DNA of 64,000 bases from [Phialemoniopsis] sp. UDSM-2020 (lineage: Eukaryota > Ascomycota > Sordariomycetes > Thyridiales > Thyridiaceae), in the NCBI GenBank assembly GCA_018873225.1, contig JAEILZ010000009.1, forward strand, positions 1,355,501 through 1,419,500, written 5' to 3'. Below are positions 50,123 to 62,025 of the stretch, in pieces (within the stretch, counting starts at the first letter, position 1; every line of letters begins with the position of its first letter). The notes beneath the pieces were generated by a model. That model did not search any database. It worked only from the letters and a program-made list of their open reading frames with translations, and was not told the origin of the DNA. The position numbers and the translations under genes were made by a program.

Positions 50123-50598
50123 TGATGTAACGTCCATAATGGATAACGAGCAACCCAAATCACGCCGCGAAAATGCGTTAATGCGTGCACAATTGATAAT
50201 ATATCCGCGATACCAATTATACACAGTCTTTGGGTCTAAAGATCATGATGGCGTCAATGCCTTGCGGCGGCGGTGTGGTCAAAAAAGGTGTCGTTGCGAT
50301 TCTAGTGTACATGATATAGCTTTTGTGACAAAGAATGCCGATACTTCCTCGTGCACAGATCTCGCTCAGGAAGAGCTTGCCGCTGTCCATCGCTAGAAAT
50401 CCCTCGGGACGACAGGGCTCCCCTTCGTCCCTCTAAATAGACCTCATGCCAATGCTTTCGTACTAGTTCTATGTATAGCCAGCCATGTTCGTCTTGTCTT
50501 CCCTTCCGACTCAAACAATCAAAGCCAGACATGTAGTATTCAAAGCAACAACCAGATCGTGAGTCTAGAATCTAGTCTCGTATAGCTAGCACCTTTGC
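50123..50598. other. Intergenic between convergent genes
   Basis: Shared 3' flank of the AVL9-like gene and NMA111. No gene seen. Confidence 0.5.
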
Positions 50599-53500
50599 TC
50601 ACTTCGATTCGACAACAATACCGCCGTCTTCGTCGCCGACGTCACCAGTGTCCTCGATGATCGGGAGCACACCGTCGGCGGGCTCGCCCTCGATGGCCTT
50701 GCCGCCCTCATATGTCATGCGGCGCCAGCCGCACTCCTCGGCGCCGTCCTTGATCCACTCCATAGTAGGGAAGTAGTGCTCATTCTTCTTCATCGTGATG
50801 ACCCAGGGCACGCTGTCAAAGGTGACGGCTTTGAGTCGGAAATCTAGAAACGTATTCGCGTTAGCATGCGGCCAGGCAGTATATAGCATTTGGGGGATGT
50901 GACAACTTACAAGTATTATCAGGAATCATTCTGACAGCTGCGATGAAGGCCTCGAGATCCGGCGTCGGCTTGCCGTTTACATGGGTGATAAAGTTCGTCG
51001 GGGCCAGACCGTACTGATAGGCGGGCGACCCTCGCGTCCTTGCCGAGACGTAAACTTCGCTGAACAGCTTGCTGATCTGCTGGCGCACGGCGTGGTGCGG
51101 GCGATGCAGGATGGCGCCGCAGAAGGAGACGGCACGATCGGTCTCGACATCATCAGCCGCCACAGTGGGCAGCTTGAGGTGGATCTCCTCGCAGTCGCGG
51201 ACGATGACCGCGTCCAGGAACTCATTGCCGTACATGACATCGAGCTCTGAGATGCGGGTGATGGTCTTGCCATTGAGCGTAAGGAGAATGTCGCCCTCGA
51301 GCAAGGCACTGCCGGGTTGCTCGTTGCGCTCAAAGGTCCGCTTGGTGACCATGAAGAGCTGGTGGTGAGATGTATTTGCCAGGGAGACCTTATGAATCCA
51401 GTCCTCGGACACGCCCATGAGACGGGCCTGGGACATCTGGATAGCCCTGAACTCGACCGACAACATCCTCAACTTGGGGATAGTACCAGCTTGAATCTGC
51501 GAGATGACCGGCAGGAGCGTAGGCGTAGCCAGACCAAGGTGGTACTCTTCGTCTCGATGTGATGAAGGGGACCTTTCGCCCAGGTATGTAAGCCACAGCG
51601 CCTGGACAGTGCCGTCGGGAGCAACGAGTACTCCACTACCGCACTGCCCACTAAGGCTGGTGTCAATGGTGATAGCATCAACATTGACTGCCCGATATCG
51701 TGGGGCACCAGAATTCGCCGGGATGGCGACGGCAAAGATCTCGGTAACAGTAGTGGCGGCATGGACAATTCGCCCAATACGATTATAGCCCATAAAGTGC
51801 GTTGATGCGCCCTGGGTGATCTCCTCAGAGCTCAATTTGGCGCTGAGGACAGGCGCGTCGACCAACTTGGGGTCATACTGGATAATGGCATAGTTTTGCA
51901 GAGGATGTAGGAACACGACCTTACCCTCGACCACTATAGAGTCGGCAATGGTGACGGAAATGTCGCACAGGTCGTAGGGCACAATGGCTCTGGAGATGAC
52001 CACAAGACCCTTCTCGGCATCCACAACCAGTCCCATACCCCATTTGCGATTCTTGGGGAAGCCATCAAGCTTGACTGGCATGGTGCAGCTGACATGCACG
52101 AAACTCCGTACCAGCTCGGCGATGGCCGGGTGAGAGGTGTGTTCCAGCTGGATGAAGGAAGCCTTCCTGGGCACCGGCTGAACCGCAGGGAGAGGTTCGC
52201 CAAGATCCTCAAAGTCCCAGAGGCCCGTCTCGTCGTTTCTCTTGGCGAGCTTCATCTTCTGCGACCAATGCCGATCGACGTAGATGATCGAGGTGTTCAG
52301 GGTATGCAAATCTCTAAGATGCTTGTACGTAACAACAACGCGCGCCTTGTCGGGTATCCCTTTCATGACTTCAATAAAGGTTTCGAGATCCGGCACCTTC
52401 TTGTGGTCCACAGTCTGGAGTATCCATCCGTTATCGCTGCTGTCGAAACGGAAGGAGCCTGTGGCCTCGCAGACATATACACCTTTGCAGGAGACGCCAT
52501 ATAAGCGTGCCTGCTGGTAGGAAAGGCTGTGAAAGCTTCCTCCGGCAACAGTGACGAAACGGTCAGGGGTGATGCCGTGCAGATCGCCCACCTTGACCTC
52601 GACCTGAACATCCTCTCCGCCCCGCTGGAGGTCTAACGTGACAGTGCTGTCAACACTGGAGTCGAGAATATCGTCGAGCCTGATGAACTGAGTGATAAGT
52701 TCACCGTTGACTTTGACAAGAACATCGCCTTCCTCAATCTTTCCCGCGGAAGGTCCGTCGGGAAGGACGATTTCGGCAACGAGCATGTTGGTCTCCTTGG
52801 GGAAAGCCTGCCGCATTTGCGCTTCGCACTCCGGAGTCAGGCCAAGCCTCCTGCATTCGTCAAAGGGCTTGAGAAGAAATTGGCATTGGATGTCTCCGCG
52901 GGTCACCGGCTTGCCTTCCTGCAAGCATCGCAATGCCCGTAGTGGCCGGTCGAGAGGCAGGAAGTAGTCAGTCGAGGCGCCATCAGCCCGACCTCCCGCC
53001 TGTAGGGCTACAGCATGTCCATCAATGTTAACGACGGGACTTCCAGAACTGCCTCCGCTGGCAGCGGCACTAGCTTGATAGTAGCATGTGTTGAAGTCGC
53101 TGTAGCCCTCGCCATACTCGGGCGCGTTGCGGTCTAAGCGCGAGATGACACCAGACAGGATGCTGAGCTTCTCTCCGGCATCGTTACCTACAACCCTAAT
53201 CTCCACACCCACTGTTTGAAACGTCAGCGTTATGTCTTGTCCCAACTACAGTCTCGGCACGCACCTTTCGCAAGCTCGGGTCGTAATTCGAGAGCGGCCA
53301 CCGGCATGTATTTGATAGCCTTGGGGTCAAACTTGAGAATGCCGAAGTCGTGGACGGGGTCGCGGTATACGGGGTATGCGTCGACCTCCTCATGATTGTC
53401 AAAGATGCAGTAACCCCAGAAGGGGCCTGAGCCCACGACGTGACGATTCGTCAGGATGTATCTGTTGTGGAGGGATTAGCACGTGAGGGTGTGCGAGGCA

Positions 53501-53862
53501 GCAAGCATGGAAGTAGCTTACCCCTTCTCGGCGTCAACGACAAAGCCAGTGGCCTCGCTGGTCAAGGGCGGGTCGGTGTCGAAAGAACATGTCATACAAA
53601 ATCGAATGGACACGACATTCCGTACCACATTCTCAATCGTGGCCTGCCATTCTGCGGTATCAGGTCCGGCAGGCATGAGGTGTTGCAGTCTGGCGTGGTC
53701 ATCCTCGTAGTCCTCCTCAAGTATCATGGCATCTCCGGGATCCGGGGTGTTGTCGCCTCCAGATTCCTTGCCGTTGAGAGGACGAGGCATCTTGGTCGGC
53801 CGTTCCTCGATCGGATAGGGTGCGGGCTTGCGCTTGGCCCTCGGTGAAGTTGCGCCGTTCAT
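50599..53862 (-). CDS. nma111: HtrA-like serine protease NMA111
   Basis: Pro-apoptotic, nuclear HtrA/Omi-like serine protease of fungi with a duplicated protease-PDZ layout. Four exons (introns 53521-53462, 53264-53212, 50910-50844) give 1027 residues from the ATG at 53862. An N-terminal basic segment ([20 protein letters not shown]) is a likely nuclear signal. The first protease domain has His121 (TNRHVVG), Asp152 ([10 protein letters not shown]) and Ser235 ([10 protein letters not shown]). A PDZ region follows ([14 protein letters not shown]), then a second, degenerate protease half ([30 protein letters not shown]) and a second PDZ ([15 protein letters not shown]). An in-frame ATG at 54102 would add 80 residues with a presequence-like make-up. 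The tail is acidic ([11 protein letters not shown]). The product call is secure; the exact start is less so. Confidence 0.94.
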
Positions 53863-55119
53863 CGCGACAGGCTGGGGTTCAGCAGCGGCTGCTGCTGAAG
53901 AAGAAGTAGAGTAGAAGGCTGGGAAAGAGGCCGACAGCCAAGGGTTCAGGCTTCGAGGTCGATGATTGGACGCGCAGGGAGACGGCAGACAGGGTAGCGT
54001 GCGAGAAGTCTTGAAACGCGAGGCCAGTGACGAGGTGGAACTGGCGACGATGAGGCTTCCAAATGTCCTGCGCAAGCTCGGCAAGAGCAGCACCGCCCTC
54101 ATCCAGATGCGCTAGGGCTGAGTCGAGAAACGCAAGGCGCGGCAAATCCGACAACCAAACGCTCTGAGGGCCCAAGAATTGTTTGATGCGGGTAGGAACA
54201 CTTGGGGAGGGCTCGTTGGCAAAAAAGTGTTTTGCTAGGTGGCAGCTGGTGGTAGAAGTAGTTACTTAAACTTGACTAAAGTAGCGGTCGTTGGATGACG
54301 GCGAGTGGGAACCTTTGGTGGATTGATGACTTAGTAGGCGGGTACCTTTTTTTCCCTCACCTCACCGTCAAGGTTCTCTCTCCTCCACTCGCTGTGCTGC
54401 CCTGCGCTGCAATATGTCCCAGCACATCCCAGCGCGTCCCAGCGTGCAGCTGAATATCCACACGGGGTCCATGGTACCTCATCCCCGGGTACAGGTAGCG
54501 TCTGGGATGCTGGCGGTAATTCCAGTCGTTGGATCAACACGAGCCCATCACACCAACCCCCAGCCATCAATTGGTGCATCACACGTCACACCCAACCAAC
54601 CCCAGCACTCAAACTTATACCAAGATGCAAATCGTTCATTCTCACGCTTGTAGGTGGAAATATGAATAGAGACCAACAAGTCACTCGACAGATCCATGTT
54701 TTTTCTCCTTCTACCGAGGGGAGGGCAAAATCTCTAGGGGGTATTGAACCGTAAAGCATAAGGCTGTTATGTACGCCCACCCCAGTGTGAACCTCGCTGC
54801 CACCCATCGCTTGTGACCTGTTATTTCCCCTAAACCATGCCCAGCATCGTGAACGACACCCACTAAGTATGCTGCAAGCAAGACAGCGATAGACTCGAGC
54901 CACTGGGCCCCAAAAGCCGATAGCCAGTCCATCAGCAGCTCACTGAGTCCACATCCGAAGCTCTTACTGATCAACCTGCGCAATAAGAGGCTCGTAACCC
55001 GGTAGCACCCAATGGCGCTCTGTCTCAGACTCAAAACGATGCTTTCCGTCATCTAAGAGAATTATTTGTACATGGAGGAAAACCGAAAAGAGCAGTCGTC
55101 TTGTCTGAATGGAAGCTGC
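53863..55119. other. Intergenic upstream of NMA111, downstream of CUL1
   Basis: Holds the NMA111 leader and promoter and the CUL1 3' flank. The part 53863-54102 (minus strand) is open in frame with NMA111. The remaining frames (for example 54711-55052 minus) show no domain. Confidence 0.45.
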
Positions 55120-57747
55120 TTATGCGAGATACCCAAGTTCGTCGTCGTCGAGCCGCTCAAGATACTCCTTGTCGAGAAGGATCTCGATGCACTTCTTGAT
55201 GTCCGAGACCTTGGGCAGGAAGCGACCCTTAATCTGGGCAATGGTCTCGCTCACAAGCTGGCTGTGCTTCATCTTCTTGCGAGCCTTCATGATACGAACA
55301 ATAGCAGACTGTAAAGTGCGTTAGCGGTTTCTCTTTGTTGACGGAGCCTTTCAACGGGGCTCATAGGGAAATGGCATACCTGTAGAAGGAGTTTACGGTC
55401 CTCCTCAATCGTCTTGTTCGTCTCCGCCTCCTCTTGTCGCTGCTCAGACTTCATGCCGACGTTCAGATTGACACGAATCTTCTTGTTCTTGAAGTCGTAG
55501 TTGAGCTTGAAGGTCTTGCCCGGTCCGACCTTGTCACCCTCGGGGGACATGGTCAGTACCTTGGCCTTGAGGATGATGCCCAGGGATGGGTCCAGCGACT
55601 CGCTGTTGAGTTGCGTCGCCGAAGCGATATCCTCATACGTGTGCTGGTCCTGGTCGTTAAAGAGTAGCAGGATGGCCATCTGATACGCTGACACCTGGAA
55701 GGTATAAGGGGTTTTGCTACTCCTAGTGTAGCTCGTCTTCAACTCGCCCTTGCAAAGTTGCCACAGCCAGGTAAGCTTACGACCCTCGTGCTTGTTCTTG
55801 TAGAAGCGCGTGAACCGCTCACAGTCACTGTGGATCTCTGGCGGCGGGTTGAACGTGGTAGTCGGTGCCGACAACGGCCAGAAGCCGGTGCCCAGAACCG
55901 AGTACTGCGAGTCCAAGGTGTGATTGTCATCTAGGCTCTGTTTCAAGTGATCCTTGAATCCGTCATTCAGGTCCTTGGAGATTTGCATGTCCTGGAACAT
56001 GCGCTGTAGCTTATTCGTGTACTCGAATCCACAAGCTTCCTTGAGCTTGCTAATCATGCTTGTCTCGGCGTCGTCTGATGAGGTGCTAGTGTGCACCAGG
56101 CGACGAGCAAGCATACGAGAGTAGAATTTCTGGAAAACATCCTTGTCCTCAATGTACTTGAAGACGGTCATGATCTGCGTCAACGTGGCCTCCAATTCTT
56201 GTTCCTCAACGCCAGTACCGCTCTTCTTGAGAAGAACGTCTGTGTACTTGGCCAGCAGCTCAGGGGACTTGTTCGACCCTGCCTTGCAGACTTCGTTCCT
56301 ATTGACGAACTCCCTGCAGGCATTATCTAGGGACCTCGTGAACTCGGGCTCATCATTGAAGGCCCGCTTGACGAGACCTTGGTACTGAGTGTGGATCTCG
56401 AGGAGTGCATCGACGTAGATCTTCGGCTCCAGCTTTTCTGCATCAGCAGCAACCTTGGCTACAGCCGTCAGGCCTGCATTACGGACGTGGGCCTCGAATT
56501 TGACTCGGAGCGGATCAAGACCGTCAGGGATACGCTGCAGCAGGTTATACATGCGAGCCATATCCTCTTCCCGGTCATTGTCCAGCAAGACCTGGAACTC
56601 ATCTCGAAGAAGTGCGGAATGGTCTGCGATAAGAACCTGGTTGCAGCAACGCTTGAGCCCAATCGCTATGTCTGGATGCAAGTACATCTGAACCCGCTCT
56701 TCCTCTTCCGCCAGGCGGATCTCGGCCTTCTTCATGTACTCGACAACGCTGTTATCAGCAACGAAGGCTCGGCTCTCGGCTTGATAGTACTCCTTAGTTG
56801 CGGCGAGGAACGGGCGCTCGAAATGCCATCGATAGGTATCGAGTGTAGTCTTGGAAGGGTCATGCTCGTCCAGACCAAGAGACACCATAGAGTCGAGAAT
56901 CTGCTTGATCTGAAGGTACTCGATAGTCTCGCCATTTCGCTGCTTCTCGACAAGCTTGAGGACAGCGTCCATAACTTTAACCGAGATGGTGTCAAAGAGA
57001 ACGTTACGCCATTGCACCAGATGCAGCGTGTAGACATCGTATACGTTCTTCTTGCCCTCGTCCATCTCGCGCTTTACCCAGTGTCGGTTCAAGTAGCGGA
57101 ACAGGTGGTGGATGAACTTGGCGGCGACGGTATATCGATCCCATTCGCGGATGTAGAAGGCAAGCAACGCCTCACCGCTGTGAAGCTCTGCCTTCTGCAG
57201 CAACTCCTTGAGGTGTTCATCGAGGTAAGCCGTCAGCTTCTTGTAGAGATCTTCACCAAGAAGATGAGCTGGGGAGACACAGTCAGTTCGAAACGTCTAG
57301 ACAGTAGCAATAGACGACTTACCGCCCCTATGCGCCTGGACCCCTGCACTATGGGATGTGCTAAATCCAACAGCCTTCTGAGAGGTGCAGAAGTTGTGTA
57401 CAGCCCTGGTCATAATTAGCTTCATGAACGACTTGGCAGGAGACAAGTCGATCGCCTTACGTGTAGACTCCCATGTACTACAAGATCGTATGGTCAGCAC
57501 ACCTCACTACCTACGCTAGAACCGGGGCATTTGATTGGTAGACTTACAGTCTCCATGGTCATGCCATCCTGAAGGTTCAGCATAATACTGTTGATACCTG
57601 ATTGCAGGTACGTCCACCTATCCCGTGTTAGATGTGATTTGCGAAACGACAGCGCAGCCGTAGGGACACTAACGTGTGATTGATATCATCATTGTTCGGC
57701 TGGCTAGGCATGTTCGAGCCCGACCGGATCGCTGTGGCGGGTGGCAT
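55120..57747 (-). CDS. cul1: Cullin 1, scaffold of SCF ubiquitin ligases
   Basis: The rigid scaffold that joins Skp1/F-box substrate receptors to the RING subunit. Six exons (introns 57673-57618, 57547-57478, 57460-57406, 57322-57269, 55379-55309) give 773 residues. The N-terminal part (DDINHTWTYLQSG, YMGVYTAVHNFCTSQKAVG) is built across a 17-nt micro-exon (57477-57461). Cullin repeats follow; then comes the cullin homology domain (DKDVFQKFYSRMLARRLV, SMISKLKEACGFEYTNKLQRM, LTWLWQLCKGEL, YQMAILLLFND). The last exon carries the neddylation site IVRIMKARKKMKH with Lys at about 719, and the C-terminus LDDDELGYLA. An ATG at 57711 (MPSQPNN) is an alternative start, but no ATG occurs in the 514 bases upstream of 57747. 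CUL1 type rather than CUL3/4 is judged from the N-terminus. Confidence 0.95.
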
Positions 57748-60153
57748 ATTGACGAGATGATCTCAGCCGTCTCGGACAACTTGAGAAATAGCTTCTTGGA
57801 TGGTCGATCGAGGGGTTGAGGAGAGGGCGGCCCGACCAAGGCGGTCCGATCGTCGCGAGAGTCAAGAGCGAGGGGAAAGGCTGAGATGAAGTAGATCTGA
57901 TGGAGAATAGTGATGATAGGAGTTTGGTTCTGTAGGTAAGAGGCGCCTCGTTGAGAAGTCGTGTAGTTGCCTAGGTTTGGATTAGGTGAGGAGGTGAGGT
58001 TGCTTGCCTAGCTGCTCGGGTGTGGCGTTGCTTTTTGTAGAAGGGGTAACCCACCAGAGGACAAGGAAATTATTCTTGCTCAACAGAGGGCTCAGACTCT
58101 GTCGAGCGCAAGGAAAGAAGAAGTCCGGTGTTCCCTGTGAGGGGGTGGGTGATGTTGGGGTGAATGGGGGCTCCAGGCAGACTTGGAACTTGACGTGAGG
58201 GTCAAGACGAGGTCAGCACGTAGTGCAGCTGGAGGTGGTGACTTTGAACCGCCGGTTGACCCATCAAAACCAACCGCAAAAAGGCGGGACGGGAGTGAGT
58301 GGCCTCCGCAGCCTGCGCGCTCTCAAACGCCCGTTTAGCTTGATAATTCACGCCACAGTCCACCCCTCCAAACCAGGCAGAAAGCGCACTAAGATAACGC
58401 ACTGACAGAAGGCAAAAAGACAAGATACCAAGTGGGTGTCAGAAAGGTTGACGGTTTTGGATCAATCTCTACCCAAATTTCTAACAGACTGAATCATCCA
58501 TTCATGCTTAGGTAGTGGGATGATCCTGGTTGATCAGTTAATGATCGAGGTTCATCCACAAGGAAAACCGTGAACCATTCTGACACCTACTTGGATACTT
58601 ACAGAGGGTGAGAACCTTTGCCACAGACAAGCCTCAGCCACACCGCCGCTTTTGCTTTTTTTTTGTCAGTGCTGTTTGGGTCGGCACTGTGTCTGCCTGC
58701 AGGTTATCTTATTAGTCCCACAGTGAGCAGTTCAGACGTTCCCGACCAACCTCAAGGTCACCATCACCACTACTTCTCACCTGTCTCAAGCATCGTCTGT
58801 AGAGTAATATGGTGTCATCCTATACTGTCCATGAGCAGGTCATCATTCTAAAGCAGCATGGCAATCAAATTTGTGTGACTTGAGCAAAAACTGGTCAAAC
58901 GCATTGTGGCACTCCCATCGGACCAACTACTCATGATCATATTGAATGCTTGGCTTCACAGAGCCCTGCTTGCAACAGCAATGCCCATCGGTAATCAGCA
59001 CCTCTGAGCCCCTGAAATGACTTCAATGGTCAAGGAAATTAAATCATGAAAGTTATAAACAGTAAACAGGTCCATTCGATTTGCTGTATACTAGACTATC
59101 CGCATTGTTTGTGCAGTGCCGGTGGGCTCACATTCCAGCACTGGTCGCGTACCACTGCCGCTCATGTTGATCATCTAGCAAGTACACAACACCAAGCAGC
59201 ACAACATAGTTGACAAATGGAAAGATCTCTTTGAGTCCCTTGTCCTTCTGGTCGGTGCAGGCATTCTTTGACACCGAAGCTGGCTACTGTGACCAAATTC
59301 TAAACCACGTTAATTATACTCGTGATATCTTTGCCAATATCAAACATGTCAGCTGCGCTCTTCCGGGACGCGCATCTCCCAGCCGTATCGTCGCCTCTGA
59401 ACCCGGAGAGCTGTTACCACATGCCCGTAGGGTCTAGAAGATATCACAGATCGGCCAGGAGAACAACGCCTTCGACCGGGCCGTTGAGCCCAACGCAGGT
59501 TCTGCTACGTCGAAAGGCCGCCGTTGCATGGCGAGCACTGGTGATGCAGCAAGAGCCGCCACAGGCCATAGGACAGAGCAGCGGCCGCAGACTCCGATCT
59601 CCAGTACATGACGAGATGACGGGACTTCTTCATTCGGACAAGGAGTCCAGTCAGCCCCCAGCGCTTGCCATGTCGCAGTCTGATCTGTGTCGCGAGCGCA
59701 AAGACGAAGAGCCAGCAACAGAGACCACCTTTATACATATCGATGTATCCAGTGCTCAAGTGAAGCGCGGGATTTCCTCTCCAGATTCCGATATCTTGAG
59801 CACCTCTCTGCCTGTTGTCCGACGTATGATTCCCGTCATCGCGGCATGTTGTTTGCTCGGTTGCCTACCCTATCTAAGACGCTCGACATGGTTGGAGCGA
59901 GCCACTGGCATCAGCTGAGAGATAGATCCATCACCAAAGCACTTCGTCTTGGAACTTCGATCTTGTTCATTCAGTTGTATTCAATTCGGAGTGTTTCCGT
60001 GGCCACGGATGGATTTCCCCGACCGGGTAGGGGCTGAGACGAGATGGTACCCATCCAACACGCAGCCCTTGCTTCTGTTGGTCTCTGCGCGATCTATCAT
60101 ACAAATCATTACAAGGTCCTCGCGAGTCATCGACAATATTTGCCTTGCGTCTC
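57748..60153. other. Intergenic, 2.4 kb, CUL1 leader and flank
   Basis: Bases 57748-58261 hold no ATG on the minus strand and read as a pyrimidine-rich CUL1 leader. Beyond this only one weak coding candidate (59346-59918, plus) is seen. Confidence 0.45.
59346..59918 (+). CDS. Doubtful small ORF with a C-terminal hydrophobic segment
   Basis: An open frame of about 190 residues from the ATG at 59346 (MSAALFRDAHLP). The first part is Arg/Ser/Pro-rich. Near the end a hydrophobic run (MIPVIAACCLLGCLPYL) could be a membrane anchor with a short basic tail. I recognise no family, see no introns, and cannot show coding bias. It lies in the gap between CUL1 and the mitochondrial KHE-like gene and may be a chance frame. 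Confidence 0.2.
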   Translation: MSAALFRDAHLPAVSSPLNPESCYHMPVGSRRYHRSARRTTPSTGPLSPTQVLLRRKAAVAWRALVMQQEPPQAIGQSSGRRLRSPVHDEMTGLLHSDKESSQPPALAMSQSDLCRERKDEEPATETTFIHIDVSSAQVKRGISSPDSDILSTSLPVVRRMIPVIAACCLLGCLPYLRRSTWLERATGIS

Positions 60154-61120
60154 TCACGGGGGCGGCTTTCCGTCGGGGCGCTCCTCCTTCTCGGCACCCT
60201 TCTCGGCGGGCGCCGCCGCATCGAGTTTCTGCGCCTCTTCCGCGCTCTGCTTCTTGATCGCCTCTTCCACCTGCCAGATGGCACGCTCGAGCTCGACCTC
60301 AAGCTGTGGGAGGTCAAGGGCATGTGTCATCTTCTTACCATTAGCTTGGCACAGCAGCATGGTCTCTCCGTCTGGATTCGGGTCCGCTTTGCCATGAGGA
60401 TGGATATTCTCGTGCTGGTCGGCTTGCTCCTCCACAGTAGGCTCTGCCGATGACGGAAGTGGTATTTTTTGCTTGGCATAGACCTCGTCGAGAATAGGTG
60501 ATGGCGTGAGGTTCAGGAGCTTCTTTTCCAGGAGAAACTGGATGTGCTTGCCGCCCTTCAAGGCCCTCCAGTGGGACCAAGCCCTATATACTAGGTAGAA
60601 GAAGGGGATGTTGGGGATACTAAGGAACGGCGGCATGTTAGTCAGGGGATCAGTGGAGAGGGAAGCAAAAGTGTCGCACATACATAGGTACGAGCGCAAA
60701 TGGCGCCGTGATAGGCATGCCAATACAACACCATATCAGCCTTTGTCGGTGGAGCGCCTCTCGTTCCGTGCCTAGTTTTTGTAGGACACCGGAGACCCTG
60801 TCCGTTGGGATCAAGGTCTTGGGATAGACCACTTCCACCTTGTTGATGCCTTCCATCTCCTCCGTTTGCCTTTTTGACGATAGCGGTGGCACCGATTTGA
60901 GCCCCCACTCCTCGTAAGGAATGCGCTTGAGCGCATAGTTGCCGTAGTTGACAATCGTCTTTTGCCAGCCCTTCTCCTTCTCTTCCCAGCCTGACCAGAG
61001 CTTGGCTGCCCTCCCTTGGACCTTGTCCATCAACGTCAGCTTGTCCGTCGGCGACACATTGGTGCGGTGGCAGTATAAGAGCGTTCTCCGGGTCGAGACC
61101 GGGAGTAAATAGAGCCGCAT
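60154..61120 (-). CDS. Mitochondrial K+/H+ exchange-related protein (Mit_KHE1 family)
   Basis: Member of the family of yeast YDL183C, tied to potassium/proton exchange across the mitochondrial inner membrane. Two exons joined over an intron at 60683-60620 give 300 residues. The N-terminus (MRLYLLPVSTRRTLLYCHR) is diagnostic and Arg-rich like a presequence. The blocks WSGWEEKEKGWQKTIVNYGN and RIPYEEWGLKSVPPL follow. The hydrophobic part spans the splice join (CCIGMPITAPFALVP then IIPNIPFFYLVYRAWSHW). The C-terminus (residues 240-300) is a charged Glu/Ala/Lys helix. The start at 61120 is fixed by the conserved N-terminus. It is head to head with the SRF1-like gene. Confidence 0.88.
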
Positions 61121-62025
61121 CTTGGCGAGAAAGGTTGTCGTGCAATATGCGCCTTTCCTGGTCGGAAGTGGGGAGCGAACAAAGACGATATCCTTCCTTT
61201 TGCGGGATCAACAAAGGTACAGAATGCCCTTGTTTTCGCCTCGATCCGCAGCGCAACCAGGATTTCATAAAACCTCAGCAAAACTGCTCATCTTCTTGTG
61301 GAAAAGTTGTACAGTACAGAATTGAATGAGGGTCTGAGGTTATTTGAAGATATCCAGATAGGCCGGATGGATTACTTTTAGGCGTGTCCACATGTCGTGG
61401 TGGTAGGCCTGGAGCAATTCTGTTTTCCCCGTCCATCGTCACCCCCCTGGTGAATTTTGGCACTGGCGGCTTCTCATGCTTTCCGAGCAAAACATGACGA
61501 CATGCCAGCAGCATAAAGCTTGTGACTGGCCCGCCCTGGTCCTGTAGCGCGGGACCTGGACCATGTCTCTGGTTGGGCGCTGCAAGCTCTTCTTAATCCC
61601 TGTAAAATTGAACTAGCTCCCCCTGATAGCCCGGCAATCGAGTCGTAATCAAGTGTTGTGCTCAATTGATGATGATCAGTGCACGGTCCAGGCTCTTGGT
61701 CCCGGCAAGTGGAGCTTTTGGAGTGCAGCGATCGCTTCTGCTACGCACGCCGGTTGCGCAACAACAGAAAGCCAAGGCATTTCTTAGCTCCAAACAAGGC
61801 GGCTGGCTGCGCTCATGGACAGCTGATTAGTAGCCGCAACCACACCCTATGCTTGGCAACGCTCTTCCCAAGTGAGCAGGCTTCGGATGCGCACATGAAC
61901 CTCTCTTCCTAATGGCAGGCTTGAGGCGGCTTCTCCTCGACTCTCTTCACAACCATCTCCCTGGTTAGCGGCCACTCTTCCGGAGTAGCCGCTCAGACGA
62001 CTGTCAACTTTCCCAATCCGCCTCC
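61121..62025. other. Divergent promoter region
   Basis: 0.9 kb between the head-to-head KHE-like and SRF1-like genes. Only short frames without domains are seen. Confidence 0.5.
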
